64,000 nucleotides of DNA from IMG/VR virus record IMGVR_UViG_3300025195_000023, positions 1 through 64,000 of that record, one strand, 5' to 3'. The notes beneath the pieces were generated by a model. The model searched no databases, was not told the DNA's origin, and saw only the letters and a list, made by a program, of their open reading frames with translations. Shown here piece after piece: positions 53,043-61,399 of this stretch. The position numbers and the translations under genes are program-made. Origin of the DNA: a virus. Every line of letters begins with the position of its first letter. Positions within the stretch are counted from its first letter, which is position 1.

Positions 53043-53064
53043 AACACTTCGTGTGTGTTACGGG
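53043..53064 (+). promoter_or_regulatory. vRNAP hairpin promoter P4
   Basis: ACAC-TTC-GTGT stem-loop followed by GTGTTACGGG. +1 would be A at 53060. Confidence 0.75.
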
Positions 53065-53085
53065 ATCACAACACGGAGATAGATA

Positions 53086-53223
53086 ATGATCACCATCCTG
53101 TACTGCTGCCCTGTCTGTGGCTGTCACTGGGAACAATCCCTGAGCCAGACCGAGACAGTTATCACGCCTGAGTGCCAATGCCCGTCCTGCGAGGAGCCCG
53201 TTAGCGGAGTACTGAGTCGCTAG
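53086..53223 (+). CDS. 45-residue zinc-ribbon early protein
   Basis: MITILYCCPVCGCHWEQSL, then PECQCPSCEEPVS: two CxxC-type pairs (CPVC, and CQCPSC) with Trp, a likely zinc ribbon. ATG at 53086 after ACGGAGATAGATA. It lies between promoters P4 and P5. Small zinc proteins of this kind may bind nucleic acid or host polymerase; unproven. Confidence 0.55.
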   Translation: MITILYCCPVCGCHWEQSLSQTETVITPECQCPSCEEPVSGVLSR

Positions 53224-53225
53224 TG

Positions 53226-53250
53226 CGTGACGCTTCGCGTGTGGTACGGA
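53226..53250 (+). promoter_or_regulatory. vRNAP hairpin promoter P5
   Basis: ACGC-TTC-GCGT stem-loop followed by GTGGTACGGA. +1 would be A at 53246. The last clear promoter of the series, about 650 bp before RNA polymerase subunit 1. Confidence 0.75.
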
Positions 53251-53302
53251 TCGTTTAGCAATGGTGCTGGACTTAACTAATTGAATACAGTGGAGTATTG
53301 AT

Positions 53303-53599
53303 ATGGGATTCCAAACTGCAACTGCAACCAACAACGTTCGTTCCTTCGACCGTCCGGTGAATGCCCAGAATGATCAGTGGAAGTCTGATGCCTTCATCAA
53401 CTTGTACGTTCCGACCCGTCAGGGTGGTCGTCGTAAGCTGGGCTCTGTGGGCCTGAAGCTGAGTAAGCCGATGGAAAAGCAGATCCTCGACTTCTTGGCT
53501 GACTCCGGTGAGGAAGGTCTGGCCCAGCTCAAAGAGCGACTGGTGCTGGACTTCCAGCGTGCCGATGGACAGAACGGTGATGAACTCGACCTCGGTTGA
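53303..53599 (+). CDS. Small early protein of a widespread family
   Basis: A 98-residue protein: MGFQTATATNNVRSFDRPVNAQNDQWKSDAFINLYVPTRQGGRRKLGSVGLKL (in parts), a pattern I have seen in plasmid and phage proteins of unknown function. Ends in a folded helical region and a short acidic tail. It is followed by a strong terminator. Confidence 0.6.
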   Translation: MGFQTATATNNVRSFDRPVNAQNDQWKSDAFINLYVPTRQGGRRKLGSVGLKLSKPMEKQILDFLADSGEEGLAQLKERLVLDFQRADGQNGDELDLG

Positions 53600-53617
53600 T
53601 TGTCACCAATGCACTGA

Positions 53618-53650
53618 AACAGGGATGCCTTCGGGTGTCCCTGTTTTGTT
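53618..53650 (+). terminator. Strong terminator before RNA polymerase genes
   Basis: AACAGGGATGCC-TTCG-GGTGTCCCTGTT, 12 bp with two wobbles, then TTGTTTC. Confidence 0.85.
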
Positions 53651-53676
53651 TCTACCTTCCGATAAAGAGTTGAACC

Positions 53677-53865
53677 ATGAGCAAGTATCCGCTGATCAAG
53701 CTGTTCTCTGACACCTTTGGTGGTACCAAGCGTACTGATCGACCTGCTCCACGTAAGCCAGCCAAACAGACTGAAGAGGCTGCAAAGCAAGCCATCATGC
53801 AGGCCAAGCTCAAGCGTGCCCGTAAGAAGGCCAAGCGTGCTGCCAACCTACAGAAGCAGGGGTAA
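53677..53865 (+). CDS. Basic small protein before RNA polymerase subunit 1
   Basis: A 62-residue protein with a strongly basic, Lys/Arg-rich C terminus (AKLKRARKKAKRAANLQKQG). Possibly nucleic-acid-binding. It begins after the terminator and ends 35 bases before the polymerase gene, so it is probably co-transcribed with it. Confidence 0.5.
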   Translation: MSKYPLIKLFSDTFGGTKRTDRPAPRKPAKQTEEAAKQAIMQAKLKRARKKAKRAANLQKQG

Positions 53866-53900
53866 ACCCGTTCACATCGTTCGTTATTGAGGAGCAAACC

Positions 53901-54827
53901 ATGACCCAACGAATGCTGCCACGCGATACGCAACTGGCCAATGAGTACACCTTTAGCCGCAAGTTCATTGATGGCTACATATTGAAGGAGATCGAGTCAA
54001 ATCCCGACATGATTGCCAAGGTTAACCATGGTGTGCAACTGCTCACAGATTGGTTGGCCAAGGATCATGGGTACGCCAGCAAGAACCATCGTCTGGCCCA
54101 ATTGGCTGACATTGATCTGGAGGAACTGGTCAAGCAACTGTTCGTGGGTGTGGCGTACTGCCAGACACCGGAACTGTTTACCAGTGTCACAGCGATGCTG
54201 GCTGGTCGTGTGAAGTTCGACGACAAGGCTGACAGCATCCTCACAGTGGCTGAGATCATGTCAGTGCTGTGCCTCACGGACGCCTTCGACATTATCAAAG
54301 GCGAGGCCAGTGATTCACTGGTGATCCAGTCGAACATACCTCTGAGTGACCAGCTGCTCCGGTACGTGGTGCAATCCGGTTACCTGCCACCGATGGTCTG
54401 TGAGCCAGAGCACGTAAGCTCCAACTATGACAGCGGGTACCTCACCCACAATGACTGTCTGATCTTGGGCAAGGCCAATGGCCACTCCGGTGATATCTGT
54501 CTGGACGTGATCAACAAGCAGAACAGTGTGGCCCTGAAGCTCGATCTGGACTTCCTCAAGACCGTTGAAGAGGAGCCCGCTCACGACTTGGACACGCCTG
54601 AAAAAGCCCAGCAATGGGCTGAGTTCAAGCGTCAGTCCTATCAGCGATACCTGCTGATTGCCCAACAGGGAAACCAGTTCTGGTTGACAAACAAAGTCGA
54701 CAAACGTGGTCGCCTGTATTCACAGGGATACCACATCACCACACAGGGCTCTGGCTTCAAAAAGGCGATGATTGAGTTTGCCGAGGAGGAGATCGTCGAA
54801 GGAGTACCGGATGCTTGGACAACATAA
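53901..54827 (+). CDS. RNA polymerase II subunit 1 (N4 gp15-like, T7-family N-terminal half)
   Basis: A 308-residue protein equivalent to the N-terminal half of T7 RNA polymerase. The diagnostic motif is TNKVDKRGRLYSQGYHITTQGSGFKKAM at about residues 260-287, matching T7's DxxGR element (MDWRGRVYAVSMFNPQGNDM), whose Arg contacts the RNA-DNA hybrid. It ends a few residues beyond that motif; the rest of the polymerase is the next gene. The two chains form RNA polymerase II, which transcribes middle genes in N4. Start follows GAGGAGCAAACC. Confidence 0.85.
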   Translation: MTQRMLPRDTQLANEYTFSRKFIDGYILKEIESNPDMIAKVNHGVQLLTDWLAKDHGYASKNHRLAQLADIDLEELVKQLFVGVAYCQTPELFTSVTAMLAGRVKFDDKADSILTVAEIMSVLCLTDAFDIIKGEASDSLVIQSNIPLSDQLLRYVVQSGYLPPMVCEPEHVSSNYDSGYLTHNDCLILGKANGHSGDICLDVINKQNSVALKLDLDFLKTVEEEPAHDLDTPEKAQQWAEFKRQSYQRYLLIAQQGNQFWLTNKVDKRGRLYSQGYHITTQGSGFKKAMIEFAEEEIVEGVPDAWTT

Positions 54828-54957
54828 CCAGATCACGTACCTGTACTTCTGCACGTTGGGTGGCTTGTCTCACCCACGTTGCAGGAAGGCCCACAGACAG
54901 AACGGGAACCACACCTACTTCACCTATCACCTGATCACCTGAATAACAGTCCCCACA

Positions 54958-54970
54958 GCCGGTCTCCGGC
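54958..54970 (+). repeat. GC hairpin with TCT loop between RNA polymerase subunit genes
   Basis: ACA-GCCGG-TCT-CCGGC, in a 188-base non-coding gap. Related to the hairpins after primase (21246) and after the small gene following RNAP2 (56385). An upstream pairing of GGGTG with CACCC (about 54860-54890) is also visible. Confidence 0.4.
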
Positions 54971-55015
54971 CGGTTGGCGGGGCCCATAACAGAAGACATT
55001 ACTGGGAGAACAGAC

Positions 55016-56260
55016 ATGCAGCTATTCACAGGCTGGGATTACCTATTGATTGATGTGGCCAACCAGTTTGGTCACGACAAAGAACTGTTCGCAGACCGGA
55101 TCCAGTGGACAACTGAGAATCTGGAACACCTCGAGGAGTTGGCCGATGAGGCTGATGAGAGAGCCCTGTACCTCAAGGGTGTACAGGCCATCCGTAAGGC
55201 TCAACAGGGTGTGCCTACTGGCCACATGATCGGTTTCGACGCGGTATGCAGTGGCATGCAGATTATGTCCACCCTGACCGGTTGTGAAGCCGGTGCCAAT
55301 GCCACAGGGCTGGTTGATCCCAACCGTCGTGCAGACGCTTACACCGACTGTACCGGTATCATGCAGCGGTTCATCCCTACCTTACCGGACAACGAGCGGA
55401 AGAAGATCAAGCAGGCGGTAATGACCGTCCTGTACGGATCCAAGCGTGAGCCCAAGAACCTCTTCGGTGAAGGTACCGAGGAACTCAATGCCTTCTACAA
55501 GGCCATGGGTGAACTGGCACCGGGAGCCGTAGAGCTACTGGAAGACCTGCTCAACAGCTGGCAGCCATTCGCACTGAGCCATGAATGGGTACTCCCTGAC
55601 GGTTACGAAGCCAAGGTCAAAGTCATGACCAAGGTTGAGAAGCGACTGGAGGTAGATGAACTGGATCATGCTACGTTCAGCTACGAGTACTACGTCAACG
55701 AAGGACAGGAGAAAGGCCTCAGCAACGTGGCCAACGTCGTGCATAGCATCGACGCCTACGTACTCCGTAGCCTGATCCGCCGCTGCAACTACGACCATGG
55801 TCTCATCCTATGGGCGTCTGAGGTTATCGAAATGGTCTTGCTGGAACGTGCCACAGGTGTAGAACACTCAGTGGATACCTACTGGCTCGACGACGACTTC
55901 AACCACTTACGTGAGCGATACGAAGCCACCCAGATGCCGGATATCCGGATTCTGGACTACTGTGGTGTCCTTGAGATCAAAGCCCTGTCCAGTGACCACC
56001 TGCGGGCACTGGCCAACATCGTGAACAGCATGCTGGAGCATAAGCCCTTCCCTATCGTGTCTGTCCACGATGAGTTCAAGTGCCATGCCAACAACATGAA
56101 CTGGCTGCGTCTGCACTACCGCGATATCTTCGCAGAGATGGCAGATTCCACCATCCTCGATGATGTACTGAGCCAGCTGTACGGTACCCAAGGGCACTTC
56201 CCCAAGAAGTCTCCGAACCTTGCAGCCAAGATCCGCAACTCCAACTACGCACTGTCCTGA
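55016..56260 (+). CDS. RNA polymerase II subunit 2 (N4 gp16-like, T7-family C-terminal half)
   Basis: A 414-residue chain with the palm and fingers of T7-family RNA polymerase. Motif A: GFDAVCSGM, catalytic Asp at residue 75. Motif B: NERKKIKQAVMTVLYGS, with R128, K132 and Y140-G141. Motif C: SVHDEFK, His and Asp at about 351-352. All catalytic residues are intact. The end RNSNYALS matches the family C terminus. Start ATG 55016 after GGGAGAACAGAC; a longer reading adds 14 unsupported residues. Works as a dimer with the previous gene. Confidence 0.88.
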   Translation: MQLFTGWDYLLIDVANQFGHDKELFADRIQWTTENLEHLEELADEADERALYLKGVQAIRKAQQGVPTGHMIGFDAVCSGMQIMSTLTGCEAGANATGLVDPNRRADAYTDCTGIMQRFIPTLPDNERKKIKQAVMTVLYGSKREPKNLFGEGTEELNAFYKAMGELAPGAVELLEDLLNSWQPFALSHEWVLPDGYEAKVKVMTKVEKRLEVDELDHATFSYEYYVNEGQEKGLSNVANVVHSIDAYVLRSLIRRCNYDHGLILWASEVIEMVLLERATGVEHSVDTYWLDDDFNHLRERYEATQMPDIRILDYCGVLEIKALSSDHLRALANIVNSMLEHKPFPIVSVHDEFKCHANNMNWLRLHYRDIFAEMADSTILDDVLSQLYGTQGHFPKKSPNLAAKIRNSNYALS

Positions 56261-56268
56261 GGTAAACC

Positions 56269-56370
56269 ATGGAACTACTCAAGATTATCGGCTATATCAC
56301 GATTTCCAGCACACTCATAGGGGTAGCAGTTGGAAGCTGTATCTATGGGATATTGACACTCATAGGCTAA
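56269..56370 (+). CDS. 33-residue membrane peptide
   Basis: MELLKIIGYITISSTLIGVA then VGSCIYGILTLIG: a single hydrophobic helix. Ribosome binding site GAGGTAAACC immediately upstream overlaps the RNAP2 stop region. Probable inner-membrane peptide of unknown role. Confidence 0.5.
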   Translation: MELLKIIGYITISSTLIGVAVGSCIYGILTLIG

Positions 56371-56384
56371 GACGTGATTAACAG

Positions 56385-56399
56385 CGGGCCTCCGGCCCG
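56385..56399 (+). terminator. GC hairpin with TCC loop after RNAP operon
   Basis: CGGGCC-TCC-GGCCCG preceded by AACAG, almost identical to the element after the primase gene (21246-21260). Confidence 0.45.
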
Positions 56400-56417
56400 T
56401 CGGTGAGTGTGAACCTT

Positions 56418-56456
56418 TGAGATCAGTCCTACGGGACTGGTCTCACTTCTTTTTTC
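56418..56456 (+). terminator. Strong terminator with TACG loop
   Basis: GAGATCAGTCC-TACG-GGACTGGTCTC, an 11-bp stem with one wobble, followed by ACTTCTTTTTT. Uses the same TACG tetraloop as the terminator at 52521. Confidence 0.85.
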
Positions 56457-56491
56457 ATGTTGCTGACTTCTCCCAGTTAGCGTCATTCGCT

Positions 56492-56523
56492 TGGGCACCT
56501 TCCGGTGCCCAGGCTCTTTTATT
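56492..56523 (+). terminator. Second tandem terminator
   Basis: TGGGCACC-ttcc-GGTGCCCA followed by GGCTCTTTTATT. With the previous one it closes the early region in tandem. Confidence 0.75.
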
Positions 56524-56626
56524 CTGGCTCTCCCAGCCACTGATTATCCAAGCCATAGATAGTCAGACCGATATTCTAACTTCCCGAAATTGACCCTTTC
56601 CGACGATATACAGCCGAGGCCCTATC

Positions 56627-57109
56627 ATGACCGTAAAATGCCTGAATGACTTCGATCAAGCCGCCATTGTCCACTACTACACCCACGGCAAAATGAACCA
56701 GACAGAACTGGCTCTACACTTTGCCGTTCATCGCAGGACTATCCAACGTGTCCTGATTGATAAAGGTGTCCTGGTCTACAAGGACAAAGGCCCCAAGCCT
56801 GTCCCACTCAAGCCCAGACCCCTTCAGAAGTCCTTACCTTTTGACCGCCCATCGCACCTGACTCGCCGTGAGCAGCAGGATATGCAGATAGTCAAGATCG
56901 TCCGGGATGCCGGTTACGAGACCGCAGAGGACGTGAAGAAGCGACTGGACACGCCACCACTGACCCGAACCAACGTGGAGCTTTACCTGTGCCGACTGCC
57001 AGATAGTCAGTTTGCCGCTTTGGCTTACGCGGTAGGCCTGGTTCGTCTCAAACAGATCCAGGACCGCTCAGAAGCGTCCAGGAAGGACCAGGAGGCTGCC
57101 AATGGCTAA
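56627..57109 (+). CDS. Helix-turn-helix regulator-like protein
   Basis: A 160-residue protein. Residues 8-45 (FDQAAIVHYYTHGKMNQTELALHFAVHRRTIQRVL) form a clear helix-turn-helix of the transposase/resolvase-like type. A basic linker (KPVPLKPRPLQKSLPFDR) and a helical C-terminal part follow. It is the first gene after the tandem terminators, so it may control or be part of the middle operon. Function unknown beyond probable DNA binding. Confidence 0.6.
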   Translation: MTVKCLNDFDQAAIVHYYTHGKMNQTELALHFAVHRRTIQRVLIDKGVLVYKDKGPKPVPLKPRPLQKSLPFDRPSHLTRREQQDMQIVKIVRDAGYETAEDVKKRLDTPPLTRTNVELYLCRLPDSQFAALAYAVGLVRLKQIQDRSEASRKDQEAANG

Positions 57110-57293
57110 CGTCATGCCCAACCCCTTGTACCCACGCAAAGACAGCCTGGAAGAGGCTGAGCAGTACCTACGTACACAGCTGCCCATCACAAGTCCGAAC
57201 GAGTTGACAGCAACATTGGCGATTTACCGCAACACCCTACTGCGCCTGGTTCAGCAGAGAGCTACCCATGAAGAATGCCACTGTACGCCCTAA
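57102..57293 (+). CDS. Small protein of unknown function
   Basis: A 63-residue protein (MANVMPNPLYPRKDSLEEAEQYLRTQL) with helical character. It overlaps both neighbours: the HTH gene by eight bases and the next gene by 26. Nothing recognised. Confidence 0.45.
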   Translation: MANVMPNPLYPRKDSLEEAEQYLRTQLPITSPNELTATLAIYRNTLLRLVQQRATHEECHCTP

Positions 57294-57501
57294 GGTTTAC
57301 CGCCTCTACATGCCCTGGGACTCCATCCACAAATGCGTCTCTGTACGGGCCGTTGAGGTGATTGGAACCAACCAGGTTCGTATCCATTCCAGTCGAGTCA
57401 CTCAATTCGTTGAGAACGATCCAGACACCCTCAGACAGCACGGGTACTACCCGACACCTGCAGAGGCTATCGAGGCCTTGGACGAACTTAAAGCAATCTG
57501 A
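57268..57501 (+). CDS. Small protein of unknown function
   Basis: A 77-residue protein (MKNATVRPKVYRLYMPWDSIHKCVSV ... AEAIEALDELKAI) with mixed beta and helical segments. Overlaps the previous frame by 26 bases, so one of the two could be a false call; this one has AGAGAGCTACCC just upstream. Unknown function. Confidence 0.5.
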   Translation: MKNATVRPKVYRLYMPWDSIHKCVSVRAVEVIGTNQVRIHSSRVTQFVENDPDTLRQHGYYPTPAEAIEALDELKAI

Positions 57502-57516
57502 CACAGGACACCCACC

Positions 57517-57684
57517 ATGACCGATGAACAATATCAAGTCATCCAGTCCCTACGGGATGAGGGCTATGCCGTCACCGTCTTTACCCCCGAAGAGCTGGCC
57601 AACACCGACTCCGGAGAATGCGAAGACCTTATGGTTGAGCGGGGCTGGGATTACATTCACCACAACAAAGACGAGGGAGAATAA
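57517..57684 (+). CDS. 55-residue protein with FTPEEL motif
   Basis: MTDEQYQVIQSLRDEGYAVT then VFTPEEL and EDLMVERGWDYIHHNKDEGE. A similar short acidic protein occurs in many phages, giving some confidence that it is real. It overlaps the next start by one base (TAATG). Function unknown. Confidence 0.55.
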   Translation: MTDEQYQVIQSLRDEGYAVTVFTPEELANTDSGECEDLMVERGWDYIHHNKDEGE

Positions 57685-57905
57685 TGCCCACCGTCAGCGA
57701 ACTCGCAGAACAGCAATACCCAGGCAAAGTCTTCGACACCGCATTACCCCAGCAGTGGGTTAAACGCATGACCGAACGTGGCTTCGATCCCCGTGGACAC
57801 TTCGTCACGCTGTATCCCACCTCCCCAATGCTGGGATTCTACATGGCACCAGTCACACCCCAAGGTGTGGAAATGGCTGCCCGCGTTTGTTCAATGGAGG
57901 CCTGA
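57684..57905 (+). CDS. Small protein of unknown function
   Basis: A 73-residue protein (MPTVSELAEQQYPGKVFDTAL ... GVEMAARVCSMEA). Starts in the TAATG overlap with the previous gene. Nothing recognised. Confidence 0.5.
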   Translation: MPTVSELAEQQYPGKVFDTALPQQWVKRMTERGFDPRGHFVTLYPTSPMLGFYMAPVTPQGVEMAARVCSMEA

Positions 57906-57908
57906 GCC

Positions 57909-58064
57909 ATGTGGATAGTCGTAGCCGGTAACCCAATGGACGGTATTACATTTTATGGCCCTTTTGACGATGGCAACTATGCCAACGACTGGGCCGAAGA
58001 CGAACTCAACAATACTGGTTGTGATTGGTGGGTTTCAGAACTCACACAGCCTGACCAGGAGTAA
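57909..58064 (+). CDS. 51-residue acidic protein
   Basis: MWIVVAGNPMDGITFYGPFD, then DGNYANDWAEDELNNTG and a CDWWVSELTQPDQE end. ATG 57909 is three bases after the previous stop, with GGAGGCCTGAGCC upstream. Aromatic-rich, acidic, typical of small phage proteins of unknown function. Confidence 0.5.
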   Translation: MWIVVAGNPMDGITFYGPFDDGNYANDWAEDELNNTGCDWWVSELTQPDQE

Positions 58065-58066
58065 CT

Positions 58067-59173
58067 ATGAACCAGAACCACATCACCCTTTACCAGAACC
58101 ATGGCTCAGCAATAGGTTACTGGGAAGCCTGGGTTGAGCCGGATGGACTCGTCATGATCCAGTACGCAAGATCACTGGACGGTAAGCCTGTTCTGAAGCA
58201 ATACCAGGCCTACGCCAAGAACGTAGGTAAAGCCAACGCCACCACACCTTATGAGCAGGGTGTTCTGGAGATCCAGAGCAAAGCCCGTCGTAAGATGGAC
58301 AAGGGTTACGTACAGACCCTGGAAGAAGCCAAAGCTCCCAGCACCAATGCCATGGGCCTCCTCAAACCGATGCTGGCCACGCCCTTTGACAAGGTGAAAC
58401 CAGAAAAGATTGAGTGGGACCGTGCTTATGCCCAGCCCAAGCTGGACGGTCACCGAGCCCTGTACAAGGACGGTGTGCTGTACTCCCGTCAAGGCAAGAC
58501 CCTGAAGCTCCCACACATTCAGGACGCCATTAATCGTGCAGGCATTGGCCACATGCACCTGGACGGTGAGCTGTACATTCACGGCAAGTCCCTCCAGGAG
58601 ATCAGCAGCCTGGTGAAGAAGTATCAGCCTGAGTCCTACAAAGTCGAATATCACATCTACGATACGATTGACGACAAACCCTTTTCCCACCGGTTCAACC
58701 TGCTCAAGGCCTACGAATACGACTGGCTGGCCAGCTTACCTCTCAAACTGGTCGAGACCTGTCCGATCAGTGATGTAGAGGGTTTGATGACTTTACACAG
58801 TCAATTCCGGGCAGAAGGGTACGAAGGTACTATGCTCCGCCACAGTGATGAAGGTTACCAACATGGTAAGCGAGCCAGAACACTGCTGAAGCTCAAAGAG
58901 TTCCACGATGCCGAGTTCACCGTTGTGGACTACGAACAAGGCAAGCCCTACATCACCGATGAAGGCGTCTTCAATGTTCCGGTCTGGATCTGTGATGCAG
59001 GCAATGGCAAGACCTTCAATGTGACTGCACCAGGCAACATGCACGAGAAAGACGCTCAGTGGCGTGGTGTGAACAGCTACATCGGCAAACCTCTCACCGT
59101 CAAATACCACTACCTCAGTAAGGACGGTATCCCACAACTACCCGTCGCACTCCGCTTCCGCGAGGACGTGTGA
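58067..59173 (+). CDS. ATP-dependent DNA ligase
   Basis: Seals nicks in DNA using ATP. The adenylation motif is AYAQPKLDGHRALYKDG (Lys at about residue 125, motif I KxDGxR). Further motifs visible are LDGELYIHGKSL (motif III region), EGTMLRHSDE (motif IV, about residue 260) and TLLKLKEFHDAEF (motif V). 368 residues is normal for small viral ligases. It shares the operon with the early small genes and precedes the ATPase pair; probably joins lagging-strand fragments. Confidence 0.85.
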   Translation: MNQNHITLYQNHGSAIGYWEAWVEPDGLVMIQYARSLDGKPVLKQYQAYAKNVGKANATTPYEQGVLEIQSKARRKMDKGYVQTLEEAKAPSTNAMGLLKPMLATPFDKVKPEKIEWDRAYAQPKLDGHRALYKDGVLYSRQGKTLKLPHIQDAINRAGIGHMHLDGELYIHGKSLQEISSLVKKYQPESYKVEYHIYDTIDDKPFSHRFNLLKAYEYDWLASLPLKLVETCPISDVEGLMTLHSQFRAEGYEGTMLRHSDEGYQHGKRARTLLKLKEFHDAEFTVVDYEQGKPYITDEGVFNVPVWICDAGNGKTFNVTAPGNMHEKDAQWRGVNSYIGKPLTVKYHYLSKDGIPQLPVALRFREDV

Positions 59174-59176
59174 ACA

Positions 59177-59206
59177 GGTGCCCATCCGGGCACCGTGTGA
59201 CTTTTA
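59177..59206 (+). terminator. Hairpin after ligase gene
   Basis: GGTGCCC-atcc-GGGCACC followed by GTGTGACTTTT. A weak terminator or spacer hairpin before the ATPase gene. Confidence 0.55.
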
Positions 59207-59225
59207 ATCGCAGAAGGACATTCTT

Positions 59226-60272
59226 ATGGGAATGGCAGTCAGTCTACCGGATGCCCGGCAGATGATTGAACAATGCCTACAGGCCCGGGTTACGCCCTTT
59301 TTGAAAGGCAGCCCAGGCTGTGGAAAATCCTCGCTCATCCACCAGATCGCGGAGGAGTACAACCTCATGGTCATTGACCTGAGATTGGCTACCGCAGATC
59401 CCACCGACCTGAACGGGTTCCCGGACATTGATCGTCAGCGCCGAAAGGCTGGCTACTTGCCCATGGATACGTTCCCGGTCGAAGGCGATGAGTTACCCAT
59501 CAACCCGAAAACCGGCAAACCTTACAGTGGTTGGCTGATTTTCCTCGACGAATTGCCACTGGCCGACAAGGCTGTACGCAAGGCGGCCTACAAGCTGATC
59601 CTGGATCGGATGGTTGGACAGTATCACCTGCACAAGCGTGTTGCCCTGGTTGCCGCAGGTAACCTGGATACCGACAACGCAGACGCCGGAGAACTGGACA
59701 ACACAGCCCTACAGTCCCGAATGGTTCACATGACCATGAAAGTAGACGTAGATGCCTGGTTGGACTGGGCCCGTACCCACGGTATCGACCACCGGATCAC
59801 CAGTTACATCAACTGGCGTCCGGACGTACTGTTCAAATTCAATCCAGACCATGACGACGAGACATTCGCCTGTCCACGGACCTGGGAATTCACCAGTCGT
59901 CTGATCAAGGATAAGCCGGTGCTTAACTGGCTGGATCGTGTCCTACTCAGTGGCACCATCTCTGAGGGCGTAGCCCGGGAGTTCTGTGGTTACACCGAAA
60001 TCCAGAATGACCTACCCGACCTCAAGACCATTCTGACCCGACCGGCCGATGTACCGGTACCGACCGAACCGGCAGTGTGCTGGGCATTGTCCGGCAAGCT
60101 GGGACACGAAGCCACTGAGAACAACATCGAGCAACTCATGAAGTTCATCACCCGGATCCCCAGGGAATTCCAGATGATCACCATGAGGGAAATACTCAAA
60201 CGAAACCATGGGATGGATCGGCACGACGCTGTCCAGCCCTGGTTGCTCGACAACGCTGAGGAGTTCTTCTAA
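59226..60272 (+). CDS. AAA+ ATPase, MoxR-like (N4 gp24-like)
   Basis: A 348-residue AAA+ protein. Walker A is LKGSPGCGKSSLIHQIAEEY (about residues 25-38, GCGKSS), Walker B is WLIFLDELPLADK (about residues 100-110), and sensor-region residues follow (LVAAGNLDTDNADAGELDNTALQSRMVH). With the VWA protein next to it, it matches the N4 gp24/gp25 pair and the general MoxR/VWA chaperone pairing. The role in the phage is not established to my knowledge. Confidence 0.8.
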   Translation: MGMAVSLPDARQMIEQCLQARVTPFLKGSPGCGKSSLIHQIAEEYNLMVIDLRLATADPTDLNGFPDIDRQRRKAGYLPMDTFPVEGDELPINPKTGKPYSGWLIFLDELPLADKAVRKAAYKLILDRMVGQYHLHKRVALVAAGNLDTDNADAGELDNTALQSRMVHMTMKVDVDAWLDWARTHGIDHRITSYINWRPDVLFKFNPDHDDETFACPRTWEFTSRLIKDKPVLNWLDRVLLSGTISEGVAREFCGYTEIQNDLPDLKTILTRPADVPVPTEPAVCWALSGKLGHEATENNIEQLMKFITRIPREFQMITMREILKRNHGMDRHDAVQPWLLDNAEEFF

Positions 60273-60281
60273 GGAGACGCT

Positions 60282-61388
60282 ATGTCTGCCCACCAGAAGG
60301 CACTGGATCGTGCCAAGATCGCACTCATGTCCGACAAAAACTCGGGATTCATCACCACCGTGTGTTTCAACCTGAAGCACATCTGGGACAACAGTATCTC
60401 GACGGCCTGCACCAATGGATTGGTTATCCGGTACAACATTGACTTCTGGAACAGCCTGGACAAGGAGGAGCAGCTGTTCCTCCTGCTCCACGAAACCTGG
60501 CATGTGGCCTTTATGCACATGGCTCGCCTGAAGGAGCGTGATCCCCGCAAATGGAACATTGCCGCGGATTACGTCATCAACTACATGCTGGTTTCCCTGG
60601 GGTACAAGATGCCCAAGGGAGGCCTGTATGACGCTCAGTACGCGGATATGTCCACGGAGCAGGTATACAACCTACTTCCCGACGATCCAAAGGAAGACTT
60701 GCCTATGTCTGACCTGGAAGATCCCGGGGATTCCGATGACACCACACCAGAGCAGGCACAGGCCGAGATCGAGGATATCCTGGTCCGGGCCCACCTACAG
60801 TCACAGATGACCAACCGTCCCCCAGGCATGATGCCAGAGGAAATCCAGCTGTACATCAACAGCCTGATGAATCCGCAACTGCCCTGGAACCGGATCCTGA
60901 GCCGGTACGTTGCCCGTTTGAGTAAATCCGATTGGTCCTGGCGACGACCCAACCGCCGGTACTTCCCGGATCATTACCTGCCCTCGCAGTACAGCGAGAC
61001 GCTGTGTGATATCGCCATGGCCGGTGACATTTCCGGATCAGTATCTAACGAGACCTTCAAGCAGTACTTGTCGGAGGTCTACGCGGTGCTGCACAAGGAA
61101 AAACCCGAAACCCTTACCTTCATGCAGTTCGACACCACAATCAAACAGGTCGATGTGATCGAGGATCTACAGGACCTGATGAACGTGAAGCTGCATGGAC
61201 GTGGTGGTACGGACATTAACCCGGTCATCCAGTGGGTGGCTCAAAACAAACCCAGCCTGATGGTCATCCTGACCGATGGCCACTTCGACCTGGTCGAACC
61301 CAACCCCAAGGTGCCCATTATCTGGGCCATCAGTGACAACCCCAACTTCTCACCACCCTACGGCAAGGTGATTCACCTGCCATCCTGA
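60282..61388 (+). CDS. VWA/metallopeptidase-like protein (N4 gp25-like)
   Basis: A 368-residue protein of the DUF2201 type. Near residues 68-80 it has LLHETWHVAFMHMAR, an HExxH-like zinc site with an extra His. The second half (about residues 240-368) is a von Willebrand factor A domain with the MIDAS motif MAGDISGSVSN and later VILTDGHFDL. The central region is acidic. It follows the AAA ATPase by 10 bases. The pair probably acts as a chaperone-like machine on some substrate. Confidence 0.8.
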   Translation: MSAHQKALDRAKIALMSDKNSGFITTVCFNLKHIWDNSISTACTNGLVIRYNIDFWNSLDKEEQLFLLLHETWHVAFMHMARLKERDPRKWNIAADYVINYMLVSLGYKMPKGGLYDAQYADMSTEQVYNLLPDDPKEDLPMSDLEDPGDSDDTTPEQAQAEIEDILVRAHLQSQMTNRPPGMMPEEIQLYINSLMNPQLPWNRILSRYVARLSKSDWSWRRPNRRYFPDHYLPSQYSETLCDIAMAGDISGSVSNETFKQYLSEVYAVLHKEKPETLTFMQFDTTIKQVDVIEDLQDLMNVKLHGRGGTDINPVIQWVAQNKPSLMVILTDGHFDLVEPNPKVPIIWAISDNPNFSPPYGKVIHLPS

Positions 61389-61399
61389 AGGAGCGCCTC

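Noticed and set aside
54828-55015. A frameshifted or broken single RNA polymerase gene
   Set aside because: The two chains carry complementary motif sets, each with its own ribosome binding site, and N4 RNA polymerase II is naturally two chains.
57102-57293. Possibility that this frame is a false call because it overlaps the next gene by 26 bases
   Set aside because: Kept as a low-confidence gene: its start is coupled to the HTH gene by an eight-base overlap, common in this region.
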